A stretch of 64,000 nt of DNA from Nautilus pompilius (taxonomy: Eukaryota; Mollusca; Cephalopoda; Nautilida; Nautilidae): assembly GCA_018389105.1 (NCBI GenBank), contig JACATO010000049.1, forward strand, positions 682,001 to 746,000, written 5' to 3'. Below are positions 1 to 12,100 of this stretch, piece after piece. Each line of letters opens with the position of its first letter. The first letter of the stretch is position 1. The notes under the pieces were generated by a model. That model had not been told where the DNA came from. It saw nothing but the letters and a program-made list of their open reading frames with translations, and did no database searches. Position numbers and translations under genes: made by a program.

Positions 1-3000
1 GGAATGATGGACTATATTTTCAGATATAGAGGTGCTCTGTTTGTTGTACTGTGTGTGCCGTGATTTTCCTTCACTATCAGAATGATGGACTATATTTTCA
101 GATATAGAGGTGCTCTGTTTGTTGTACTGTTGTGTGCCGGAGATTTTCCTTCACTATAGGAATGATGGACTATATTTTCAGATATAGAGGTGCTCTGTTT
201 GTTGTACTGTTGTGTGCCGGAGATTTCCTTCACTATAGGAATGATGGACTATATTTTCAGATATAGAGGTGCTCTGTTTGTTGTACTGTTGTGTGCCGGA
301 GATTTTCCTTCACTATAGAATGATGGACTATATTTTCAGATATAGAGGTGCTCTGTTTGTTGTACTGTTGTGTACCGGAGATTTTCCTTCACTATAGAAT
401 GATGGACTATATTTTCAGATATAGAGGTGCTCTGTTTGTTGTACTGTTTGTGCCGGAGATTTTCCTTCACTATAAGAATGATGGACTATATTTTCAGATA
501 TAGAGGTGCTCTGTTTGTTGTACTGTTGTGTGCCGGAGATTTTCCTTCACTATAGAATGATGGACTATATTTTCAGATATAGAGGTGCTCTGTTTGTTGT
601 ACTGTTGTGTGCCGGAGATTTTCCTTCACTATAGGAATGATGGACTATATTTTCAGATATAGAGGTGCTCTGTTTTGTTGTACTGTTGTGTGCCGGAGAT
701 TTTCCTTCACTATAAGAATGATGGACTATATTTTCAGATATAGAGGTGCTCTGTTTGTTGTACTGTTGTGTGCCGGAGATTTCCTTCACTATCAGAATGA
801 TGGACTATATTTTCAGATATAGAGGTGCTCTGTTTGTTGTACTGTTGTGTGCCGGAGATTTTCCTTCACTATCAGAATGATGGACTATATTTTCAGATAT
901 AGAGGTGCTCTGTTTGTTGTACTGTTGTGTACCGGAGATTTTCCTTCACTATAGGAATGATGGACTATATTTTCAGATATAGAGGTGCTCTGTTTGTTGT
1001 ACTGTTGTGTGCCGGAGATTTTCCTTCACTATCAGAATGATGGACTATATTTTCAGATATAGAGGTGCTCTGTTTGTTGTACTGTTGTGTGCCGGAGATT
1101 TTCCTTCACTATAGAATGATGGACTATATTTTCAGATATAGAGGTGCTCTGTTTGTTGTACTGTTGTGTGCCGGAGATTTTCCTTCACTATAGGATGATG
1201 GACTATATTTTCAGATATAGAGGTGCTCTGTTTGTTGTACTGTTGTGTGCCGGAGATTTTCCTTCACTATAGGAATGATGGACTATATTTTCAGATATAG
1301 AGGTGCTCTGTTGTTGTACTGTTGTGTGCCGGAGATTTTCCTTCACTATCAGAATGATGGACTATATTTCAGATATAGAGGTGCTCTGTTTGTTGTACTG
1401 TTGTGTGCCGGAGATTTTCCTTCACTATAGGAATGATGGACTATATTTTCAGATATAGAGGTGCTCTGTTTGTTGTACTGTTGTGTACCGGAGATATTCC
1501 TTCACTATAGGATGATGGACTATATTTTCAGATATAGAGGTGCTCTGTTTGTTGTACTGTTGTGTGCCGGAGATTCCTTCACTATAAGAATGATGGACTA
1601 TATTTTTCAGATATAGAGGTGCTCTGTTTGTTGTACTGTTGTGTGCCGGAGATTTTCCTTCACTATAGGAATGATGGACTATATTTTCAGATATAGAGGT
1701 GCTCTGTTTGTTGTACTGTTGTGTGCCGGAGATATTCCTTCACTATAGGAATGATGGACTATATTTTCAGATATAGAGGTGCTCTGTTTGTTGTACTGTT
1801 GTGTGCCGGAGATTTTCCTTCACTATAGGAATGATGGACTATATTTTCAGATATAGAGGTGCTCTGTTTGTTGTACTGTTGTGTGCCGGAGATTTTCCTT
1901 CACTATCAGAATGATGGACTATATTTTCAGATATAGAGGTGCTCTGTTTGTTGTACTGTTGTGTGCCGGAGATTTTCCTTCACTATAGGAATGATGGACT
2001 ATATTTTCAGATATAGAGGTGCTCTGTTTGTTGTACTGTTGTGTGCCGGAGATTTTCCTTCACTATAGGAATGATGGACTATATTTTCAGATATAGAGGT
2101 GCTCTGTTTGTTGTACTGTTGTGTGCCGGAGATTTCCTTCACTATAGGAATGATGGACTATATTTTCAGATATAGAGGTGCTCTGTTTTGTTGTACTGTT
2201 GTGTGCCGGAGATTTTTCCTTCACTATAGAATGATGGACTATATTTTCAGATATAGAGGTGCTCTGTTTGTTGTACTGTTGTGTACCGGAGATTTTCCTT
2301 CACTATAGGAATGATGGACTATATTTTCAGATATAGAGGTGCTCTGTTTGTTGTACTGTTTGTGTACCGGAGATATTCCTTCCTTCACTATAGGAATGAT
2401 GGACTATATTTTCAGATATAGAGGTGCTCTGTTTGTTGTACTGTTGTGTGCCGGTGATTTTCCTTCACTATAGGAATGATGGACTATATTTTCAGATATA
2501 GAGGTGCTCTGTTTGTTGTACTGTTGTGTACCGGAGATATTCCTTCACTATAGGAATGATGGACTATATTTTCAGATATAGAGGTGCTCTGTTTTGTTGT
2601 ACTGTTGTGTACCGGAGATTTTCCTTCACTATCAGAATGATGGACTATATTTTCAGATATAGAGGTGCTCTGTTTGTTGTACTGTTGTGTGCCGGTGATT
2701 TTCCTTCACTATCAGAATGATGGACTATATTTTCAGATATAGAGGTGCTCTGTTTGTTGTACTGTTGTGTACCGGAGATATTCCTTCACTATAGGAATGA
2801 TGGACTATATTTTCAGATATAGAGGTGCTCTGTTTGTTGTACTGTTGTGTGCCGGAGATTTTCCTTCACTATAGGAATGATGGACTATATTTTCAGATAT
2901 AGAGGTGCTCTGTTTGTTGTACTGTTGTGTACCGGAGATATTCCTTCACTATAGGAATGATGGACTATATTTTCAGATATAGAGGTGCTCTGTTTGTTGT

Positions 3001-5359
3001 ACTGTTGTGTACCGGAGATTTTCCTTCACTATAGGAATGATGGACTATATTTTCAGATATAGAGGTGCTCTGTTTGTTGTACTGTTGTGTACCGGAGATT
3101 TTCCTTCACTATAGGAATGATGGACTATATTTTCAGATATAGAGGTGCTCTGTTTGTTGTACTGTTGTGTGCCGGAGATTTTCCTTCACTATAAGAATGA
3201 TGGACTATATTTTCAGATATAGAGGTGCTCTGTTTGTTGTACTGTTGTGTGCCGGAGATATTCCTTCACTATAGGAATGATGGACTATATTTTCAGATAT
3301 AGAGGTGCTCTGTTTGTTGTAGTGTTGTGTGCCGGAGATATTCCTTCACTATAGAATGATGGACTATATTTTCAGATATAGAGGTGCTCTGTTTGTTGTA
3401 CTGTTGTGTGCCGGAGATTTTCCTTCACTATAAGAATGATGGACTATATTTTCAGATATAGAGGTGCTCTGTTTGTTGTACTGTTGTGTGCCGGAGATTT
3501 TCCTTCACTATCAGAATGATGGACTATATTTTCAGATATAGAGGTGCTCTGTTTGTTGTACTGTTGTGTGCCGGAGATTTTCCTTCACTATCAGAATGAT
3601 GGACCTATTTTCAGATATAGAGGTGCTCTGTTTGTTGTACTGTTGTGTGCCGGAGATTTTCCTTCACTAGGAATGATGGACTATATTTTCAGATATAGAG
3701 GTGCTCTGTTTGTTGTACTGTTGTGTACCGGAGATATTCCTTCACTATAGAATGATGGACTATATTTTCAGATATAGAGGTGCTCTGTTTGTTGTACTGT
3801 TGTGTGCCGGAGATTTTCCTTCACTATCAGAATGATGGACTATATTTTCAGATATAGAGGTGCTCTGTTTGTTGTACTGTTGTGTGCCGGAGATTTCCTT
3901 CACTATAGGAATGATGGACTATATTTTCAGATATAGAGGTGCTCTGTTTGTTGTACTGTTGTGTACCGGAGATTTTCCTTCACTATAGGAATGATGGACT
4001 ATATTTTCAGATATAGAGGTGCTCTGTTTGTTGTACTGTTGTGTGCCGGAGATTTTCCTTCACTATAGGAATGATGGACTATATTTTCAGATATAGAGGT
4101 GCTCTGTTTGTTGTACTGTTGTGTGCCGGAGATTTTCCTTCACTATCAGAATGATGGACTATATTTTCAGATATAGAGGTGCTCTGTTTGTTGTACTGTT
4201 GTGTACCGGAGATTTTCCTTCACTATAGGAATGATGGACTATATTTTCAGATATAGAGGTGCTCTGTTTGTTGTACTGTTGTGTGCCGGAGATTTTCCTT
4301 CACTATCAGAATGATGGACTATATTTTCAGATATAGAGGTGCTCTGTTTGTTGTACTGTTGTGTACCGGAGATTTTCCTTCACTATCAGAATGATGGACT
4401 ATATTTTCAGATATAGAGGTGCTCTGTTTGTTGTACTGTTGTGTGTACCGGAGATTTTCCTTCACTATAGAATGATGGACTATATTTTCAGATATAGAGG
4501 TGCTCTGTTTGTTGTACTGTTGTGTGCCGGAGATTTTCCTTCACTATCAGAATGATGGACTATATTTTCAGATATAGAGGTGCTCTGTTTGTTGTACTGT
4601 TGTGTGCCGGAGATATTCCTTCACTATAGAATGATGGACTATATTTTCAGATATAGAGGTGCTCTGTTTGTTGTACTGTTGTGTACCGGAGATTTTCCTT
4701 CACTATAGGAATGATGGACTATATTTTCAGATATAGAGGTGCTCTGTTTGTTGTACTGTTGTGTGCCGGAGATTTTCCTTCACTATCAGAAATGATGGAC
4801 TATATTTTCAGATATAGAGGTGCTCTGTTTGTTGTACTGTTGTGTGCCGGAGATATTCCTTCACTATAGGAATGATGGACTATATTTTTCAGATATAGAG
4901 GTGCTCTGTTTGTTGTACTGTTGTGTACCGGAGATTTTCCTTCACTATAGGAATGATGGACTATATTTTCAGATATAGAGGTGCTCTGTTTGTTGTACTG
5001 TTGTGTACCGGAGATATTCCTTCACTATAGGAATGATGGACTATATTTTCAGATATAGAGGTGCTCTGTTTGTTGTACTGTTGTGTGCCGGAGATTTCCT
5101 TCACTATCAGAATGATGGACTATATTTTCAGATATAGAGGTGCTCGCTTGTTTGTTGTACTGTTGTGTGCCGGAGATTTTCCTTCACTATAAGGATGATG
5201 GACTATATTTTCAGATATAGAGGTGCTCTGTTTGTTGTACTGTACTGTTGTGTACCGGAGATTTTCCTTCACTATAGGAATGATGGACTATATTTTCAGA
5301 TATAGAGGTGCTTGTGTGTTGTTGTACTGTTGTGTGTACCGGAGATTTTCCTTCACTAT

Positions 5360-6160
5360 AAGAATGATGGACTATATTTTCAGATATAGAGGTGCTCTGT
5401 TTGTTGTACTGTTGTGTGCCGGAGATTTTCCTTCACTATCAGAATGATGGACTATATTTTCAGATATAGAGGTGCTCTGTTTGTTGTACTGTTGTGTGCC
5501 GGAGATTTTCCTTCACTATAGGAATGATGGACTATATTTTCAGATATAGAGGTGCTCTGTTTGTTGTACTGTTGTGTGCCGGAGATTTTCCTTCACTATC
5601 AGAATGATGGACTATATTTTCAGATATAGAGGTGCTCTGTTTGTTGTACTGTTGTGTGCCGGAGATATTCCTTCACTATCAGAATGATGGACTATATTTT
5701 CAGATATAGAGGTGCTCTGTTTGTTGTACTGTTGTGTACCGGAGATTTTCCTTCACTATAAGAATGATGGACTATATTTTCAGATATAGAGGTGCTCTGT
5801 TTGTTGTACTGTTGTGTGCCGGAGATTTTCCTTCACTATCAGAATGATGGACTATATTTTCAGATATAGAGGTGCTCTGTTTGTTGTACTGTTGTGTGCC
5901 GGAGATTTTCCTTCACTATAGGAATGATGGACTATATTTTCAGATATAGAGGTGCTCTGTTTGTTGTACTGTTGTGTGCCGGAGATTTTCCTTCACTATC
6001 AGAATGATGGACTATATTTTCAGATATAGAGGTGCTCTGTTTGTTGTACTGTTGTGTGCCGGAGATATTCCTTCACTATCAGAATGATGGACTATATTTT
6101 CAGATATAGAGGTGCTCTGTTTGTTGTACTGTTGTGTACCGGAGATATTCCTTCACTATA
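5360..6160. repeat. 400-bp higher-order repeat (5 units x 80 bp), two copies
   Basis: Junction types read in order are AAG, CAG, GG, CAG, CAG with a GATATTCC variant before the last CAG and an ACCGG variant before the next AAG. This pattern occupies about 5360-5760 and repeats at about 5760-6160, differing at one GATTTT/GATATT position. A third partial copy starts at 6160 (AAG, CAG, GG, CAG) before the order breaks. This is the signature of a five-unit block being duplicated as a whole. Confidence 0.85.
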
Positions 6161-7199
6161 AGAATGATGGACTATATTTTCAGATATAGAGGTGCTCTGT
6201 TTGTTGTACTGTTGTGTGCCGGAGATTTTCCTTCACTATCAGAATGATGGACTATATTTTCAGATATAGAGGTGCTCTGTTTGTTGTACTGTTGTGTGCC
6301 GGAGATATTCCTTCACTATAGGAATGATGGACTATATTTTCAGATATAGAGGTGCTCTGTTTGTTGTACTGTTGTGTGCCGGAGATTTTCCTTCACTATC
6401 AGAATGATGGACTATATTTTCAGATATAGAGGTGCTCTGTTTGTTGTACTGTTGTGTGCCGGAGATTTTCCTTCACTATCAGAATGATGGACTATATTTT
6501 CAGATATAGAGGTGCTCTGTTTGTTGTACTGTTGTGTGCCGGAGATTTTCCTTCACTATCAGAATGATGGACTATATTTTCAGATATAGAGGTGCTCTGT
6601 TTGTTGTACTGTTGTGTGCCGGAGATTTTCCTTCACTATAGGAATGATGGACTATATTTTCAGATATAGAGGTGCTCTGTTTGTTGTACTGTTGTGTGCC
6701 GGAGATTTTCCTTCACTATAAGAATGATGGACTATATTTTCAGATATAGAGGTGCTCTGTTTGTTGTACTGTTGTGTGCCGGAGATTTTCCTTCACTATA
6801 GGAATGATGGACTATATTTTCAGATATAGAGGTGCTCTGTTTGTTGTACTGTTGTGTGCCGGAGATATTCCTTCACTATAGGAATGATGGACTATATTTT
6901 CAGATATAGAGGTGCTCTGTTTGTTGTACTGTTGTGTGCCGGAGATTTTCCTTCACTATAAGAATGATGGACTATATTTTCAGATATAGAGGTGCTCTGT
7001 TTGTTGTACTGTTGTGTGCCGGAGATTTTCCTTCACTATCAGAATGATGGACTATATTTTCAGATATAGAGGTGCTCTGTTTGTTGTACTGTTGTGTGCC
7101 GGAGATTTTCCTTCACTATAGGAATGATGGACTATATTTTCAGATATAGAGGTGCTCTGTTTGTTGTACTGTTGTGTGCCGGAGATTTTCCTTCACTAT

Positions 7200-8240
7200 C
7201 AGAATGATGGACTATATTTTCAGATATAGAGGTGCTCTGTTTGTTGTACTGTTGTGTGCCGGAGATTTTCCTTCACTATCAGAATGATGGACTATATTTT
7301 CAGATATAGAGGTGCTCTGTTTGTTGTACTGTTGTGTGCCGGAGATTTTCCTTCACTATCAGAATGATGGACTATATTTTCAGATATAGAGGTGCTCTGT
7401 TTGTTGTACTGTTGTGTGCCGGAGATTTCCTTCACTATCAGAATGATGGACTATATTTTCAGATATAGAGGTGCTCTGTTTGTTGTACTGTTGTGTGCCG
7501 GAGATTTTCCTTCACTATCAGAATGATGGACTATATTTTCAGATATAGAGGTGCTCTGTTTGTTGTACTGTTGTGTGCCGGAGATTTTCCTTCACTATCA
7601 GAATGATGGACTATATTTTCAGATATAGAGGTGCTCTGTTTGTTGTACTGTTGTGTGCCGGAGATTTTCCTTCACTATCAGAATGATGGACTATATTTTC
7701 AGATATAGAGGTGCTCTGTTTGTTGTACTGTTGTGTGCCGGAGATTTTCCTTCACTATCAGAATGATGGACTATATTTTCAGATATAGAGGTGCTCTGTT
7801 TGTTGTACTGTTGTGTGCCGGAGATTTTCCTTCACTATCAGAATGATGGACTATATTTTCAGATATAGAGGTGCTCTGTTTGTTGTACTGTTGTGTGCCG
7901 GAGATTTTCCTTCACTATCAGAATGATGGACTATATTTTCAGATATAGAGGTGCTCTGTTTGTTGTACTGTTGTGTGCCGGAGATTTTCCTTCACTATCA
8001 GAATGATGGACTATATTTTCAGATATAGAGGTGCTCTGTTTGTTGTACTGTTGTGTGCCGGAGATTTTCCTTCTTCACTATCAGAATGATGGACTATATT
8101 TTCAGATATAGAGGTGCTCTGTTTGTTGTACTGTTGTGTGCCGGAGATTTTCCTTCACTATCAGAATGATGGACTATATTTTCAGATATAGAGGTGCTCT
8201 GTTTGTTGTACTGTTGTGTGCCGGAGATTTTCCTTCACTA
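7200..8240. repeat. Homogenised right end of the satellite array
   Basis: Thirteen consecutive units here all carry the TATCAG junction, the GCCGG form and GATTTT or its one-base-shorter form. The only breaks are one missing T near 7428 and one TTC duplication near 8073. The last unit switches to the TATAAG junction before the array stops. This block is far more uniform than the left half of the array. Confidence 0.8.
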
Positions 8241-8254
8241 TAAGAATGATGGAC

Positions 8255-8657
8255 CGGTTCAGTTGTAGATATTTTATTTCCTGTCTTCCTATTTTATTAA
8301 CTTGTTTTGTTGAATTGTCACAAAAGTTGGTTACTAATTTCCCTTTCATTTCTCTGTTTCTTTTTTACTTCAGTATTGAGGAAGATTATCTGTAATACTT
8401 ACACCATTTACAAATGATATATCGAGCGGATGCGGAGAAGAGAGTGTCGTCAATAGGCATCTTGACCATCCGCCATAGCTAAGTAAACGTTTCCGCAGTG
8501 CGGCACCAGGTGGCGCACTTCGGCAATAAATAGGCGCGAACTCCCAGCCCTTTCAGCTAATCCGCAATGCAATGTCCGAGTAGATGGAGTCTGGCGGGCT
8601 TCAGCTCTGCCGAAACGACTCTGTGAAGTCGCGGGGGGGGGGGAGGTCCTAGTAACC
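8255..8657 (-). other. 3' flank of the cholinesterase-like gene, candidate poly(A) signals
   Basis: Between the satellite and the stop codon of the minus-strand gene there is no other gene. On the minus strand AATAAA hexamers occur at 8298-8293 and 8278-8273, which would give a 3' UTR of about 360-385 bases ending just beside the array. A run of 11 Gs lies at 8633-8643 and a CTCF-like motif at 8503-8518. Confidence 0.5.
8503..8518 (+). promoter_or_regulatory. CTCF-like motif, plus orientation
   Basis: GCACCAGGTGGCGCAC contains the AGGTGGCGC core typical of bilaterian CTCF sites. It lies in the 3' UTR/flank of the cholinesterase-like gene. This is a motif match only; occupancy is unknown. Confidence 0.35.
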
Positions 8658-9171
8658 CTAGTAACCGCCTCCGTACCTCTGCCGCCTCTCCCGTGTGCGC
8701 CGACGCCGGCGCCGAGAGCACGCAATGCACGAGACGGCGAACAGCGCGAGCGCCAGCACCAAGCACGTGGCGCCGAGAGCGAGAATGAGACTTTCGGCCG
8801 TCAGACCAGTGAGCTGGAAACGAGGCAGGCACGCGCCGATGTTCTGAATTCTCACCTTACACGTGACGACATCCGGATTCGGAGTCGACGGTGGAGAAGC
8901 GCCATGAGCAGTCGGTCTGGATGTTGTTAGTCTGTCCGCTGGTGTTGTGGCTTTGCTTCCACTCCCGTTGTTGGGTGTCTGGGAGCACTGTTTTTCCCAG
9001 ATCTTCTGTATTTGGGGAAGATAATTCTGCCAGAATTCGACATTTACTGAAAACGGGTGTTCAATGACATATCTGTTGCTCATGTTGGAAGCCATGACAT
9101 AAGCTTTCTGAGACTTCCGGTCAAACTTTGGCCAACGAGCCACGTAGCTGAGTTTAGAATAGTTGGGGTCT
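8658..9171 (-). CDS. Exon 2 of the cholinesterase-like gene (end of esterase domain, stalk, TM, tail)
   Basis: The acceptor is TTTTTCTTTGCAG ending at 9172. The exon starts with A at 9171, which completes a Gly codon and continues DPNYSKLSYVARWPKF, exactly the order expected in the family. The stop TAG is at 8660-8658. The exon carries the last helices, a proline/threonine-rich stalk, the transmembrane segment and the arginine-rich cytoplasmic tail. Confidence 0.9.
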
Positions 9172-12100
9172 CTGCAAAGAAAAAATGATGTCGTGTTATT
9201 GTTAGCGAAATAACGAAACAAACTCTCAGTAAGCTTTTAATTACAGAATGTGAACGTTTTCCCAGATGACGTGTTTTCTATTTTAAGTGGTTTAAGAAGG
9301 GCACCTGGTGAAGTTTTTCGTTTTCCCTTTCAGCCCAAGGTGCAGGTAACTTACCATAGTCTAGAACTGGAGCCGAATACACTGAAAACCCCTAACAGCG
9401 CAATACCTGAATGAAATGCAATGACGACTAGCATTTGTTTGAGTTGTTTTTGCTGTTTTTCTTGCATATCTATATACTTGAACTTTGCTTATCTAAATAA
9501 TCGAATACATTGAAAACTGGCTAATTGAAAGTATTTCCACGTAAGATGTGAAATACAAGCGGAACCATTCGTTTGTGGAAAATTTACCAGGCTACTCGTA
9601 GTTCGCTCTATACCGCTGCAATGTCTACGAGTCTTTCGCAGGATGGCGGCGACGCGGAAAATAGCATCGAAACAATAAAATAGGAATAAAAGAACTAAAG
9701 CTGGAAAATGCACTAGAAGGCTCCAGTATCTTTCCGGTTTCGGAAGAGCGTCATTTCCGTTTTGGTGGTCGGTAATTTACGAACCATCTAACAGTCGGAC
9801 GCCGGTATTGGAATATTTGAGGCCCAGAGCCAGGATGTCTTATTCATGTGACCTGCTATTCTCGCAGACAGCTTGTAATAAAGCTGGAGTAATAAGGTAC
9901 TGACACCGAACCGCTGTAGGCCTGGTTTTCGTCGGCTATTGTTCCGATATTCAGCCTCCTGAGACTGGAGATGCATTAACAGTGACAGCAGGATTCTGCC
10001 GTTTGTCGTGTTGTTCCGTCTGTTCCTTGTGGTAAAGATGGCTGTTCGATGAAGCGTCCAAGAAACGAAGTGCGTATGTCATGAGCGGCTTCAGCCAACT
10101 GCAGGCAAAAGGGAATTTGAATCGTAAATTGTGAATTCAATAAAAAATGGTTAAAATCCAAAATTCACAATCTGGCTGGCAGACCTCGAAGAAACAGATT
10201 GTGCTTGGCGTGTGCAGAACTGTTTTTAGCGTAAAATACAATGGGGAGGACCAAAGCAGTGAATAACCGTACAACTGGGGAAATGCACATGTTCTCCATC
10301 AGGGCTAAGGAATCAGCAACAGCAGTTAGTAAATTTTCTTTTAAAAGAAACTCTAAGTTTTGAAATAAAGTGATGGATGTGGAATTAAGCAAAGTATTCC
10401 ATTGCGTTAAGTACCACTACAACTACCTTACCTTTCCACAGACCATTAACTAACTGTGTAAAAGACTGCGACATTCCAGCAAAAGTAAAACTCGGTAGAA
10501 ATAAATGGAATCAACTGTAAAAAAAAAGCAAACGTACTTTTGTCCATTCACAGTTCAGTTTATCTCCGATAAGCTAAAAGGATTCTCTTTCCCCTTTTTC
10601 TAAATTGAGGAATGCATCCAATGTGAGAAGTATAATCCCTCTGGCAGTCATCACTTTTTATGTGAAAGGAGAAAATGATTACCTTCTGGATTTTTTTGTC
10701 ACGAACACAACACTTTAAAACGTAGATACATACCGATCCGTCAACGCATCCGTGAACTACGGTAAAAATTCTTCCGTATATCAAAACTTTTAAAAAATGC
10801 AGCCAAATATTGTAAAGACAAGCAAAAACTGCCATGTCAGCTACATTGCAACTAAACATAACTTAAAGACCATAGAGGCCTCAATTTTAAAACTGTAGAA
10901 CGATTTTGTAGTGCAAAAGACGTAATCGCAATCAGATCATATCTTGAGTTCGTCAACAAGACTTCCACCGAGTTATTCAACACATCCCCGTGCGGAGGTT
11001 GAGTTTGTTCTCTGCTAATGATCGTCTCATTCCGAATTGGGAAGCTGTTAGCTATTGTAGAAAACTGATGACCGCATCATTTGAACTTATCTCCGACCAG
11101 GTATATGGACTCAGCGAATCGCCAACCTTGGCAGAATGCTTCATTTATTTTGTTTACCGTGCATTAATAGCCTTTCAAAAAGCCAGACGTTGCCAATATT
11201 ATACTCTGGAAACGATTTGCATGTACAATAATCATTATTAGTGGTATAGCCCATTTACATAGTCACGGATGCACATCGTCAGGCATATTCTCCACCAATT
11301 TGGTGCACTGCTCTGGAGTTATCGATTTAAGAATTTTGGCAAACAAATTGGTCAAGTCCTGAGGTTTCTGACGTCAAACATTTGGTCATCCGTTTTCCGG
11401 GATTCAGCAGCGATTTGTAAGACCCAGTTTTCTTCCATAAATACCAGACTTTTCCCAGCATGCCGTTTTACTGCAGTTGATCACCTTGGCAGATGGTGCA
11501 AGATGGACGATTTTGCTTGTGCAATCCAACAATCTGTCCTCCCTGTTGTAGATATACTCAAGAGTACGGATAAATGATGCAAGTTCCATCCAAGTGCGAC
11601 ATATTCGAGCCTGAAGAAGGTGGTGGTTCAGTAACATTTAACTAAATTAGTTTTCAAAACTATGAATAACGTGGAGTCGGACAACTGAAGTAAGAGTCTG
11701 AACACGCCACGGTTTGAAGTGCCCCTGTCTGAAGTTTTATAGCGTCAGCAAAGGAAAATCCTTCTCCCTAGAGGCAGCCAATTCTATTGCAAACTACAAT
11801 TTGGTCGCAAAAAGTAAAATAAGTTTGGAACATTTTGAATGATCGTAAGCCGCCTTCTCTCTGCGTCGTATCTCGTGGAAAACTAGATATTCTGTTACTG
11901 AAGAAAGACCAACTGAAAGATTATATCGAACTTTTATTGTTTATTAGTTTTAAATGGCCGAGCTTTGTATCTAGACAATGAGATAAAAATATTAAACATA
12001 TCTCTACTCTTCCTTACCTTTTCTCCTTTATTCAATTTTCCGACCAATTTTTCCTTTTATTTTAAAAGTTGGCGACCCTGTGCTATACTCTTTAGCAGAT

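Larger units (their letters stand above)
1..8254. repeat. 80-bp tandem satellite array, about 103 copies
   Basis: The consensus unit runs from GGAATGATGGACTATATTTT to CCTTCACTATA and is 80 bp long; three units fill 240 bp through most of the array. Copies differ at few places: GCCGG or ACCGG, GATTTTCC or GATATTCC, and the unit junction (TATAGG, TATCAG, TATAAG or TATAGA). Single-base length changes are scattered, mainly in the left 5.4 kb. The array is already running at base 1, so its left end lies outside the window. It ends sharply at 8254 inside a unit (after AATGATGGAC). Because 80 is not a multiple of 3, reading frames shift at each unit and only short, repetitive open frames exist, so it is not a coding repeat. 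There are no spacers, so it is not a CRISPR array. Confidence 0.97.

Noticed and set aside
565-5447. Repetitive open frames with MMDYIFRYRGAL-type peptides in the first 5.4 kb
   Set aside because: They arise from the 80-bp satellite; the unit shifts frame every copy and length changes are frequent, so no long frame can persist.
1-8254. CRISPR-like array
   Set aside because: Units are contiguous with no unique spacers, and the genome is eukaryotic.
8450-8832. Two overlapping minus-strand 91-codon frames
   Set aside because: They are other-frame shadows of the GC-rich last exon and 3' UTR of the cholinesterase-like gene.
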